Shown here in pieces: positions 8,758-16,377 of a stretch of 64,000 bases of DNA. Where the stretch lies: positions 1 through 64,000 of the forward strand of contig CANRFN010000016.1 in NCBI GenBank assembly GCA_947629915.1. Direction: 5' to 3'. The stretch is from an uncultured Oscillospiraceae bacterium (GTDB lineage: Bacteria; Bacillota; Clostridia; Oscillospirales; Oscillospiraceae). A program made the position numbers and the translations under genes. The notes beneath the pieces were generated by a model that was not told the DNA's origin, searched no databases, and was given only the letters and a program-made list of their open reading frames with translations. The number at the start of each line of letters is the position of its first letter. Position 1 is the stretch's first letter.

Positions 8758-8797
8758 ACCGGGTTCCACACCTGCCGATGCAGGCGTGGAACCCGGT
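8758..8797. terminator. Strong bidirectional terminator hairpin
   Basis: A 12-bp perfect stem, one mismatch, a further 5 bp and a 4-nt loop form a compact hairpin. On the minus strand it is followed by a TTTT run, so it most likely ends the leftward SseB-like array whose last stop is at 8843. It also separates that array from the HicB-like gene. Confidence 0.8.
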
Positions 8798-8842
8798 TGT
8801 TGCTATTCTGGATAGACGGCACCGCGTGCGAGCGGCCTCACA

Positions 8843-9334
8843 TCAGCGCCTTTTCCGTTTCCGCTTCTGCGGATGCACATGCTGGATTCTCGGTTTTGGC
8901 TTCGGCGTCACAAAGGGCAGCAGCTGCTTGCTCACTTCGAACCCTTTGAAATCAGCAGTGGTGTACACTGGGTTGAATACAATGCCGCCAATGACATCGC
9001 GCCTCACGACATCGTCCAGCTCTTCCACGCAGCCAAAGCCCTGAAGAGACATCGCAGTCAGGCCAGGAATCATCCTGCCGATGCCAGGCGTCCGGCTGAA
9101 CGCGAGAAAGTGCTCGAACGATGTGAAGAGAATGAAGTAGCGATAGCCTCCAATCGGCAGGAAAAGCTGCTTGACGGAGTTTCTGTCTAAGGGATCCGGC
9201 AGAACGGCACACAGCAGTTCGTTATTCTCTTCGTAGCCCTGCTTCAAAGCCGCCACAACGGCCTCCAGGGCCTTCTCGTGATCCGGCTCTGAGACTGCGG
9301 TGTCCAGACTTTTCCAGAACTCTTCTTTTGTCAT
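8843..9334 (-). CDS. SseB-domain protein, array copy 1
   Basis: The 163-residue product starts at ATG 9334 behind AAAGGAGAG. It has the pattern shared by the whole array: an N-terminal helix (LWxxLDxAV-like), a helix of about 20 residues, LLCAVLPDP, a strand YFILFTS, a helix, then VIGGIVFNPVY, as in the SseB N-terminal domain family. The C-terminus differs from its sisters in ending with a very basic tail (HPQKRKRKRR). Family function is poorly known (named after enhanced serine sensitivity in E. coli). It is the last gene of the leftward array. Confidence 0.65.
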   Translation of the reverse strand: MTKEEFWKSLDTAVSEPDHEKALEAVVAALKQGYEENNELLCAVLPDPLDRNSVKQLFLPIGGYRYFILFTSFEHFLAFSRTPGIGRMIPGLTAMSLQGFGCVEELDDVVRRDVIGGIVFNPVYTTADFKGFEVSKQLLPFVTPKPKPRIQHVHPQKRKRKRR

Positions 9335-9356
9335 TGATGTCTCTCTCCTTTGGTTG

Positions 9357-9806
9357 TCAGGGGGTGTGCGGGGCAGGGGAATCGTGGGCACCGTGCTTTC
9401 CGAACGGCAGATCAGCCTTTCGGATGAGAAGCCCGGCGTGAAGTTCCATTGTTGTATCAAAGTACGGGTTAAAGGCAAGGCCCTTTACATCTTCCCGACC
9501 GAACATGTCGTCCAGGACATCCCTGGAGAGCAGGCCAGAGAGCCTGAGATCGGGATGCTCTGGCACGTAGAACGCACGGAAGAGCTGCACGTTTGTGAAC
9601 AGAATAAAGTAGCGACGCTTTCCCACATTCAGAAAGGCCTGCTCGCAGAGATGCGGATCTTCGGGATCTGGCTCCGCCGCGCACATGAGGGCCAGGTTCT
9701 CGTCATAGGCCTGCTGGAGAAGGGCGGCAACAGCAGCTTTCGCCATCTTGCGGTCTGGGTTGGAGACGGCCTCATCCAGCTTGTCCCACAGTTCTTCAGG
9801 TTGCAC
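9357..9806 (-). CDS. SseB-domain protein, array copy 2
   Basis: A 149-residue paralogue with a GTG start at 9806 behind GAGGGA. It conserves RRYFILFTNVQLF, VLDDMFGREDVKGLAFNP and the C-terminal LIRKADLPFGK block found in copies 3, 4 and the fragment. It overlaps the 3' end of copy 3 by 11 bases, so the two are translationally linked. Its predicted role is the same as the rest of the array and is unknown. Confidence 0.65.
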   Translation of the reverse strand: MQPEELWDKLDEAVSNPDRKMAKAAVAALLQQAYDENLALMCAAEPDPEDPHLCEQAFLNVGKRRYFILFTNVQLFRAFYVPEHPDLRLSGLLSRDVLDDMFGREDVKGLAFNPYFDTTMELHAGLLIRKADLPFGKHGAHDSPAPHTP

Positions 9807-10284
9807 GATGGATTCCCTCTATCTGCTGATTTCGCCCATTGATTCTGTCTGCACTCTGAAAAGCAGAATACTGCTCTCTTTGCGCTCCAAATGTCAAATC
9901 TGCTTTCTGTATGACGAGTCCGGTACGGACGCCCGTGGGGTTGAACACAATGCCCTGTACGTTCTCCCGGTCTAAGACATCGTCCAGAACGGTTCGGCTC
10001 CACATCCCCAGAAGTTGAGGATTGTACACGTTCTCATATACACTGCGGAACAGATTGAAGTACTTCACCTTTGTGAACACTGCAAAATATCGGCGGTCCT
10101 CCAGGTGGACGAACAACGCGTTACAGGTATGCGCTTCTTCGGGGGCTGATACAGCGGCGCACATGAATGTCAAATCCTCTTGGTAAGCCTGTTGCAGGAG
10201 GGCAACAGTGGCATCTTTTGCCTTCTTGCGGTCCGAAATGGAGACGGCATGATCCAACCGGGACCACAGATCTTCTCGTGTCAT
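9796..10284 (-). CDS. SseB-domain protein, array copy 3
   Basis: A 162-residue paralogue opening MTREDLWSRLDHAV. It shares RRYFAVFTKVKYF, VLDDVLDRENVQGIVFNP and VIQKADLTFG with its neighbours, and then has an extra hydrophilic tail of about 27 residues that runs over the start of copy 2. Variation between copies lies mainly in the tails and in the acidic loop before the FT strand. Confidence 0.65.
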   Translation of the reverse strand: MTREDLWSRLDHAVSISDRKKAKDATVALLQQAYQEDLTFMCAAVSAPEEAHTCNALFVHLEDRRYFAVFTKVKYFNLFRSVYENVYNPQLLGMWSRTVLDDVLDRENVQGIVFNPTGVRTGLVIQKADLTFGAQREQYSAFQSADRINGRNQQIEGIHRAT

Positions 10285-10312
10285 GTTGCATTCCTCATTC
10301 CATTGGTTTCTG

Positions 10313-10747
10313 TCAGGGGGTGGCTGTGGGCGGGTCCTCCGTTGGCTTTGGCAGATCGGATTTCCGCATGATGAACCCGCTTATGCAATCTACATCGTTG
10401 TTGACTGGGTTGATGGTGATACCGTGCAAGGCCTTCCGGCGGTGGATCTCTTCCAGGATCTCTTTGCACCGGATGCCAAGGAGGCTTAGCTTGTACACGC
10501 CAGGCACATCGAATTCGTTGAAGCACGTGGTTTTTGTGAACATCGTGTAATACCGGCGGCTCCCCACATCGATGTACGCCTGGGTGCATTGACCTGGATG
10601 AGTGGGATCCGTGACCCCCGCGCAGAAGAGGCACAGATCCTCCGCACAGGCCTGCTGGAGAAGGCCGGCGATGGCCTCCTTCGCCTTCTTGCGGTCTGGG
10701 ATCAAGACGGCGGCGTCCAACTTGTCCAAAAGTTCTTGTTGCTGCAT
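10313..10747 (-). CDS. SseB-domain protein, array copy 4
   Basis: The start is ATG 10747 (MQQQELLDKLDAAV), chosen by alignment with the sister genes and the GGAAGGGTGA upstream; a TTG further upstream would add unaligned residues. The 144-residue product conserves RRYYTMFTKTTCF, HGITINPVNN and IMRKSDLPKP. Its ribosome binding site overlaps the end of the gene fragment at 10755. Confidence 0.65.
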   Translation of the reverse strand: MQQQELLDKLDAAVLIPDRKKAKEAIAGLLQQACAEDLCLFCAGVTDPTHPGQCTQAYIDVGSRRYYTMFTKTTCFNEFDVPGVYKLSLLGIRCKEILEEIHRRKALHGITINPVNNDVDCISGFIMRKSDLPKPTEDPPTATP

Positions 10748-10754
10748 ACTCACT

Positions 10755-10930
10755 TCACCCTTCCTGTTTTCCAAACGGCAAGTCCCGTTTGTCGATCATA
10801 AAAGTGCCCACAGTGTCAGGGGCAATGTACTGGGGGTTCAGGGCAACACCGCTCACATCCTCCCGGCCAAACACCTCACCCAGGATGTACCTGGACTCCA
10901 GCACGGCGAGAAAGGCCTCGGGAATACGGG
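10755..10930 (-). pseudogene. 3' fragment of an SseB-domain gene, array copy 5
   Basis: Minus-strand translation here reads VFGREDVSGVALNP, then about 13 residues, MIDKRDLPFGKQEG and a stop at 10755-10757. It aligns with the C-terminal third of copies 2 and 3. Upstream of about 10930 the similarity stops, the N-terminal two thirds are missing and there is no start codon in context. It is a remnant left by recombination between tandem copies and is too short to be found as an open frame. Confidence 0.7.
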
Positions 10931-10961
10931 TGGTCCAACTTGCCGTGGGTGTCTGTCTGCT

Positions 10962-11390
10962 CTACTTCCGGCGCTCCGGCCAATACTGCGTGGTCACCAA
11001 GGAGATCACGTAGCCGGCATCAATGTGTCCGCTGGCGTCCGCAGAGGGATTGATCGCGAGCCCGCCAAAGGAATCCCGCGTCTTCATCTCCTCCAGAAAC
11101 TCCCGGAAGGGCATCGGCATGAGCGATACCTTGCGCTTCCCATAGGCCTTGAGAAACAGGTCGAACTTCTCCGGGCTGGTGAATACCACGTACTGCCGCT
11201 TGCCGTTGATCATGAGGTACACGGCGTTTCCGCTTCCCGGCCGGTTCGGGTCCATCGCAAATGGGCACAGCACCTCAAGGTTCTCTTCCCTGGCCGTCTG
11301 CAGCAGATCGTTTACGGTCCCCACCGTCTTGAAATGGTCCGAGACGGAGACCGCCTCTTCCAGTCTGGACAACAGAACTTCACTTGTCAA
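10962..11390 (-). CDS. SseB-domain protein, array copy 6
   Basis: I place the start at TTG 11390 rather than GTG 11399, because AGGAG lies 8 nt before the TTG and the product then opens (M)TSEVLLSRLEEAV in line with its sisters. The 142-residue protein conserves RQYVVFTSPEKFDLF, LMPMPFREFLEEM and FGGLAINPSAD. Its C-terminus (YVISLVTTQYWPERRK) differs from the LPFGK ending of copies 2-4, and just beyond it lies the copy 5 fragment. Confidence 0.65.
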   Translation of the reverse strand: MTSEVLLSRLEEAVSVSDHFKTVGTVNDLLQTAREENLEVLCPFAMDPNRPGSGNAVYLMINGKRQYVVFTSPEKFDLFLKAYGKRKVSLMPMPFREFLEEMKTRDSFGGLAINPSADASGHIDAGYVISLVTTQYWPERRK

Positions 11391-11419
11391 CGGAAACACT
11401 CCTATCTTTCTTCAGATTC

Positions 11420-11868
11420 CTACAGCAGTGAGTCAAGGCTTTTCCATCCCTTTGCGCCGTTCTTGGTAAGACCCGTCCCTCGCATCTCCACCGCAAAGCC
11501 CTCATCCATCCTTCCCGTCTCATCCACATAGGGGTTGATGGTGAGCCCGCAGAAATCAGGCCGCTGCACAATGCCGTCCAGATACTGCTTGAAGGGGATG
11601 GGCGTGAGCTATACCCCATCTGGCCACGGGTCCAAACGATGGAACCGAGCGGCGCTTGTGAACACGATGAATTGTCGATACGCCCCGTTGGTCAGATAGA
11701 GGCAGTGGGCGTAGTCCGGGTACTCCGGGTCCCTGGACATGGGGCAGAGGACATCCAGATTGTTGCTGTACGCATACCGCAGCAAGGTGTGGACCATTTT
11801 CTCCACATACGCCTATCGGGGCAGGTGATTGCACTCTCCAGCGTGGTCAACAGTTGTTTGCTCGTCAT
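11420..11868 (-). pseudogene. SseB-domain pseudogene, array copy 7 (frameshift plus stop)
   Basis: The gene opens at ATG 11868 (MTSKQLLTTLESAI), close to copy 6. After CPDR the frame changes: restoring one G in AGGCG would give CPDRAYVEKMVHTLLRYA, which aligns with copy 6 without gaps. Further on, the frame meets TAG at 11609-11611 inside the LxPIPF motif (copy 6 has a serine there), then continues to a terminal TAG at 11420. A frameshift and an in-frame stop together mark it as decayed. It is the promoter-proximal copy of the array. Confidence 0.8.
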
Positions 11869-11950
11869 TTGTAACCGCTCCCAATCAAAAGAAAAGGCGA
11901 GTGGCCCTTTGGCACCATCGGGGACAGCGCCTTGTACTTCACTGATCAGC

Positions 11951-11979
11951 AGTGTACCATATTGGCCCCGTCTGTGCAA
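11951..11979 (-). promoter_or_regulatory. Possible promoter of the SseB array
   Basis: Reading leftward, TTGCAC and TACACT are separated by 17 bases, about 80 bases before the first array start. The match is moderate (about 3 and 4 of 6 bases). Confidence 0.35.
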
Positions 11980-12081
11980 CCTGTTTTTCACGGAAGAGGA
12001 GGGACCGAGCGTGCGGAGTGTGCTGCCGGGCTCACATGCATCCCGGTTTCGAGGTGCCAAGTTAAGGGAAGCTTCAGGTTC

Positions 12082-12122
12082 TTAACCAATTCTGGACTCT
12101 TTTCTTAACCGTTTTCTTGACC
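12082..12122 (+). promoter_or_regulatory. Helically phased direct repeats, candidate operator
   Basis: Three copies of CTTRACC (hexamer TTAACC/TTGACC) begin at 12082, 12105 and 12117, at spacings of 23 and 12 bases, just upstream of a TATGAT-like -10 at 12132-12137. Phased direct repeats of this kind are typical binding sites of OmpR/PhoB-class response regulators. They precede the ATPase gene of the multi-permease operon. Confidence 0.5.
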
Positions 12123-12167
12123 ATTCTCTGCTATGATATGCCCATCCTACCGAGGAGGAATGAGACG

Positions 12168-13082
12168 ATGCTGTCAGTATTGACCACCCACGGCCTCACC
12201 AAGCAGTACGGCAAGTTCACTGCGCTGGACGGCCTTACCATGAATGTGCCCCAGGGAGCCATCTATGGCTTTGTGGGGCGAAACGGCGCCGGCAAGACCA
12301 CCTTGATCCGGGTGATCTGCGGCCTGCAGAGGCCCACCGCCGGCACATACAGCCTCTACGGGATAGACAGCCGGGACAAGAAGATCGCCAAGTCCCGCCG
12401 GCGGATGGGGGCGGTGGTGGAGACCCCGTCCATCTACCTGGACATGTCCGCGGAAGACAACCTGAAGCAGCAGTACCGCATCCTGGGGCTGCCGGACTTC
12501 AACGGAATTCAGGAGCTCTTAGCATTGGTTGGCCTGGAGGGCACGGGCAAGAAGAAGGCCCGAAACTTCTCCCTGGGCATGAAGCAGCGGCTGGGCATCG
12601 CCGTGGCCCTGGCCGGGGATCCGGACTTTCTGGTGCTGGACGAGCCCATCAACGGCCTGGATCCCCAGGGCATCATCGAGATCCGGGAGCTGATTCTGAA
12701 GCTGAACCGAGAGCGGCAGATCACCGTGCTGATCTCCAGCCACATCCTGGACGAGCTCAGCCGCCTTGCCACCCACTACGGCTTTATCGATCACGGCCGC
12801 ATGGTAAAGGAGATGAGCGCGGAGGAGCTGGAGGCCGCCGCCCGCAAGTGTATGCGCGTCACGGTGTCCAACGCCGCCGCCCTGGCCCTGGTGCTGGACG
12901 GCATGAGGGCGGAGTACAAGATTCTCTCGGAGAACCAGGCGGACGTGTACGCCAAGCTGAACGTCACCCAGCTCACCCTGGCCCTGGCCAAGCACAACTG
13001 CGAGGTGCTGTCCATCGAGGAGAAGGATGAGAGCCTGGAGAGCTTCTTCATCAACCTGGTGGGAGGAAACGGACATGCGTAA
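12168..13082 (+). CDS. ABC transporter ATP-binding protein (BcrA-like)
   Basis: The 304-residue protein carries Walker A GRNGAGKTT near residue 40, signature SLGMKQRLGIA, Walker B FLVLDEPINGLD and an H-loop histidine in ISSHILDE. A C-terminal extension of about 80 residues after the ABC core matches the BcrA/lantibiotic-immunity type. The start ATG follows GAGGAGG. It is the only ATPase in an operon with eight permease genes and overlaps the first of them by 8 bases. It probably energises several alternative permease dimers, exporting or expelling antimicrobial peptides; that role is inference. Confidence 0.9.
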   Translation: MLSVLTTHGLTKQYGKFTALDGLTMNVPQGAIYGFVGRNGAGKTTLIRVICGLQRPTAGTYSLYGIDSRDKKIAKSRRRMGAVVETPSIYLDMSAEDNLKQQYRILGLPDFNGIQELLALVGLEGTGKKKARNFSLGMKQRLGIAVALAGDPDFLVLDEPINGLDPQGIIEIRELILKLNRERQITVLISSHILDELSRLATHYGFIDHGRMVKEMSAEELEAAARKCMRVTVSNAAALALVLDGMRAEYKILSENQADVYAKLNVTQLTLALAKHNCEVLSIEEKDESLESFFINLVGGNGHA

Positions 13083-13902
13083 TCTGCTGGCAGCCGATTT
13101 TGCCCGGCTGTGGCGGAGCAAGTCTTTGTGGATCAGCGCGGCTTTTCTGGCGATCTTCACCGCCCGCATCGTCCTCAACCTCTGGGAGGAGGCCAGGGAT
13201 TACGACCTCCACGCCAGCCTGGAGAGCCGGTTTTTCACCTATGCGCTGCTCACCGGGCTTCTCATCGCAGTGGTCTGCCCGCTGCTGTTGGGCCCGGAGC
13301 ACGGCGCCGGCTTTCGAAACAAGACCGTCCTGGGATACGGCCGGGCTGCGGTCTATCTCTCGGCGCTGCTCACAGATGCTGCCGGCGCCGTCATCCTCTG
13401 CACCGCAGCTGTAGTCCCCGGGTTAGCCATCGGAATCCCCCTGGGCGGCTTTCGGATGCCTGCCCATGTGGTAGCCCTGATGATCTTCGGGACGATCCTG
13501 CTGTCCCTGGTCTGGAGCGCCCTCTTCACCCTGATCCCGATGCTGCTCTCCAACCGGGCGGTCACCTCAACGGCGGCAATTCTGCTGTCCCTGGGCCTGC
13601 TGCTCTGGGGCTTGAACTGCAACGGCATGCTGGAGCAGCCCCCTACGGTCCAGGGGTACTCGCTCACCGTGAATGGGGAGCTATCACCCGTAGATCCACT
13701 GCCCAACCCGGACTATCTCCCGGAGGGCCCGGAGCGGGAGGCAGTCCAGTTCCAGGCGGACTGTCTCCCCGGCGGGCAGGCATACCAGTACTGGGTGGCG
13801 AACACAGAGCGGCTGCCCAGGAAGCTGATCTCCGCAGCGGTATTATTTATGGGATTCGGGGCGGTCGGCCTGCTGCTCTTCCGCCGGAGAGACCTGAGAT
13901 GA
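13075..13902 (+). CDS. ABC-2 permease, array member 1
   Basis: The ATG at 13075 lies inside the ATPase stop region (overlap of 8 bases). The 275-residue product opens MRNLLAADFARLWRSK, which is the family opening here. It has about six hydrophobic helices, the cytoplasmic motif GFRNKTVLGYGRAAVY after helix 2, and an extracytoplasmic loop with NPDYLPEGP and LPGGQAYQY before the last helix and the tail LFRRRDLR. It forms the membrane part of the exporter with the upstream ATPase. Confidence 0.85.
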   Translation: MRNLLAADFARLWRSKSLWISAAFLAIFTARIVLNLWEEARDYDLHASLESRFFTYALLTGLLIAVVCPLLLGPEHGAGFRNKTVLGYGRAAVYLSALLTDAAGAVILCTAAVVPGLAIGIPLGGFRMPAHVVALMIFGTILLSLVWSALFTLIPMLLSNRAVTSTAAILLSLGLLLWGLNCNGMLEQPPTVQGYSLTVNGELSPVDPLPNPDYLPEGPEREAVQFQADCLPGGQAYQYWVANTERLPRKLISAAVLFMGFGAVGLLLFRRRDLR

Positions 13903-13912
13903 GGTGCAGTCC

Positions 13913-14629
13913 GTGAACAGACTGATGAGCGCCAATGTGTCCCGCCTGATCCGGGACCGGTTCTTCTGGATCTGTCTGGCCTTCATGGGCCTGGTTGTGC
14001 CTCTCGGCAACGGGATCTTCGGCAACTTCTTCTACGCCCTCGCGGCCACGGCGATTCCGGCCGCTTTCTGTCCCCTGTTTCTCGGCGCGGAGTACAGCGA
14101 TGGCACCATGCGCAACAAGATCGCCATGGGATTCAGCCGCTTTACTGTATACCTATCGGACTTTACAGTCTGCGCTGTGGCAGGGCTGCTCTTCAATGCC
14201 GCCTGGTTGGCCGGCTCATTGCTGTTTCACCGGGACAGGGGAATACCGGTTGATCTGTCTGCTCCGTTTCTCCTTTGCACCGCAGGCGTCTGTCTCGCCT
14301 GGACCGCCGTGTTTGCGCTGTTCTCCCTGCTGATCCAGAGCAAGGCCCACGCGGCTGTGATCTGCCTTCTCACCGCTGTGGTGACGTTCCTGCTGGGCAT
14401 CCAGCTCACCGTCATGATCAATGCCGGGGCAGACAAAGCTGCCGCAGGGACCAACACGCCCCTGGCACTGCTGCGGGACCTGCTCCCAGGAGGGCAGGCA
14501 TACCTGCTGGCCATCGGGGACTTCATCACCGAGGGACAGCTGATCCGCTTCCCGCTGTACTCCCTTGGCCTGGCGGTGGCCGTGACTGCAATTGGGCTGT
14601 ATCTCTTTCGGTACAGAGATCTGAAGTGA
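13913..14629 (+). CDS. ABC-2 permease, array member 2
   Basis: I start it at GTG 13913 (VNRLMSANVSRL), which aligns with the openings of its paralogues and follows GAGGTG. The 238-residue protein carries EYSDGTMRNKIAMGFSRFTVY and LLPGGQAYLL. It is the shortest member and lacks much of the external loop. It starts 10 bases after member 1. Confidence 0.83.
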   Translation: MNRLMSANVSRLIRDRFFWICLAFMGLVVPLGNGIFGNFFYALAATAIPAAFCPLFLGAEYSDGTMRNKIAMGFSRFTVYLSDFTVCAVAGLLFNAAWLAGSLLFHRDRGIPVDLSAPFLLCTAGVCLAWTAVFALFSLLIQSKAHAAVICLLTAVVTFLLGIQLTVMINAGADKAAAGTNTPLALLRDLLPGGQAYLLAIGDFITEGQLIRFPLYSLGLAVAVTAIGLYLFRYRDLK

Positions 14630-14641
14630 GGGGATGAGAAC

Positions 14642-15490
14642 ATGGGCAAGCTGCTGAGTGCCAATTATGCCCGATTGCGGCGAGACCGGCTCTTTTGGGG
14701 CCTTGTGGCGGTGATGATCCTCCTGGGCACCTACACGGTGCTCCATCGCTGGTGGATCTATTGGGATCTGCAGCCGGACCGCCTGCCTCAGGCCCGGCTG
14801 TCCTGGTTCGAGCTCTTTGCCTTCATGCAGTACATCGGCCCCGCCATGGCGGTGCTCACCGCCTTTTTCCAGGGCACGGAGTACAGCGATGGCACCCTGC
14901 GCACCAAACTGGTGGTGGGCTGCACCCGATGGGAGGTGTACCTGGCCTTCTTTGTCTCCGTGGCCGGTACCGCCCTGGTGCTGGCTTTCGTCTGTATTGC
15001 CGTGGTGCTCTTCCTGGGGATTCCGCTGCTGGGTCCGCCCCGGCTGGAGAATATTCCCTATCTGCTCGAGGGACTCATCGGGTCTCTTGCCACCTGTCTG
15101 GCCTTCAGCGCCGTGTTCACCGTGGTGGGGATGAACTGCAGCGGCAGCGCCCAAGCCGCCGTGATCTGCCTCGTTAGCCTCATCGCCGCGGAATGGCTGG
15201 TGAACTACCTGGTGAGCGCCCTGCACGCCCCGGCGTTCAACGCCTTCCGAAACTGGGATCCGGCCCTTGGCATCTACACGGAGACCACCGTTCCAAACCC
15301 AGGGTATGTGGGAGGCCTCCGGCGCACGCTCTATCAATTTCTCTATGAGTTTCTGCCCAGTGGACAGGCCAGCCAGTATGCCGCCATGGACAGCATGCAT
15401 CCATCCCGCATGGCTGTCTATGCCGTGCTGTTCTCTGGCCTCTCCACCATGGCTGGATTCTCGCTGTTCCGCCGCAAAGATCTGAAATAG
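14642..15490 (+). CDS. ABC-2 permease, array member 3
   Basis: The 282-residue protein opens MGKLLSANYARLRRDRLFW and has the family signature EYSDGTLRTKLVVGCTRWEVY, in which asparagine of the usual RNK is replaced by threonine. The extracytoplasmic loop ends LPSGQASQY and the tail is LFRRKDLK. The start lies 12 bases after member 2. Confidence 0.85.
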   Translation: MGKLLSANYARLRRDRLFWGLVAVMILLGTYTVLHRWWIYWDLQPDRLPQARLSWFELFAFMQYIGPAMAVLTAFFQGTEYSDGTLRTKLVVGCTRWEVYLAFFVSVAGTALVLAFVCIAVVLFLGIPLLGPPRLENIPYLLEGLIGSLATCLAFSAVFTVVGMNCSGSAQAAVICLVSLIAAEWLVNYLVSALHAPAFNAFRNWDPALGIYTETTVPNPGYVGGLRRTLYQFLYEFLPSGQASQYAAMDSMHPSRMAVYAVLFSGLSTMAGFSLFRRKDLK

Positions 15491-15501
15491 GGAGGTGCCA
15501 T

Positions 15502-16365
15502 ATGGGAAATCTGTTGTCCGCAGACCTGGCCAGGTTGTGGCGCTGTAAGGCGTTCTGGCTGTGCTGTCTGTTCTTTGCCGTCCTGTCCAGCGGCACCCTG
15601 TGGAATGCGTACTGGGTCGGCTCCCAGACCATCGCGGCCAACGCCAGCCTGGAGACCTACATCTTTCCCTTCGCCTTTCTCATCGGTCTGGCGGCAGCTG
15701 TGGTGTGCACCCTGTTCCTGGGCTCGGAGCACGCGGTGGGATTCCGCAACAAGTGCTGTGTGGGGCACAGTAGGGCTGCCGTATACGGTTCGGACTTGGC
15801 AACCTGCTCCATCGCCGCCTTGCTGCTCTGTGCCGCCGCCGTCCTCCCAGGGGGGATCCTGGGGCCGATCCTGTTAGGGGAGGGGTTCGATGCCATGGCT
15901 GTGGTCATGATCGCGGGCATCTGTCTGCTCTCTGTGGCCTATGCCGCCGTCTTTACCGCCCTTGCCATGCTGGTCTCCAGTCAGGCCGCGGCGCCGGTGA
16001 TCGCCCTGCTGCTGTCCCTGCTGCTTCTGGCGGGCGGCTATGCCGGGGTGCAGCGCCTCGCCGAGCCCCCAACCGTTCCCAATCCCGCAGCCGCGCCGCC
16101 CACGGTGGAGGGCGTGGAGCCAGACCGAAATGACACGGTCCCGGAGCGCATTCCCACCCCCAACTATCTCCCGGAAGGGCCGGCCCGTTCCACTGTACAG
16201 TTTCTCACGGACTTTCTCCCCGGCGGCCAATCCTATCAGTACGGGGCTGTGAGCACGGGGACCGCATCGGTACATCTGCCCCAGAAGATGGCGTCCTGTG
16301 CTGCGGTGTTTGCCCTCAGCACTGCGGCGGGCCTGCTGCTCTTCCGCCGCAAAGATCTGAAGTGA
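15502..16365 (+). CDS. ABC-2 permease, array member 4
   Basis: A 287-residue member starting at ATG 15502 behind GGGAGGTG. It carries EHAVGFRNKCCVGHSRAAVY, a proline-rich external loop (about residues 190-225), NYLPEGP and LPGGQSYQY, and ends LFRRKDLK. The hydrophobicity pattern matches member 1, to which it looks closest. Confidence 0.85.
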   Translation: MGNLLSADLARLWRCKAFWLCCLFFAVLSSGTLWNAYWVGSQTIAANASLETYIFPFAFLIGLAAAVVCTLFLGSEHAVGFRNKCCVGHSRAAVYGSDLATCSIAALLLCAAAVLPGGILGPILLGEGFDAMAVVMIAGICLLSVAYAAVFTALAMLVSSQAAAPVIALLLSLLLLAGGYAGVQRLAEPPTVPNPAAAPPTVEGVEPDRNDTVPERIPTPNYLPEGPARSTVQFLTDFLPGGQSYQYGAVSTGTASVHLPQKMASCAAVFALSTAAGLLLFRRKDLK

Positions 16366-16377
16366 GAAGGTGATCGC

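Noticed and set aside
14216-15400. A 394-residue leftward frame across permeases 2 and 3
   Set aside because: It crosses two real genes on the opposite strand and is rich in His/Gln/Gly, as expected for antisense.
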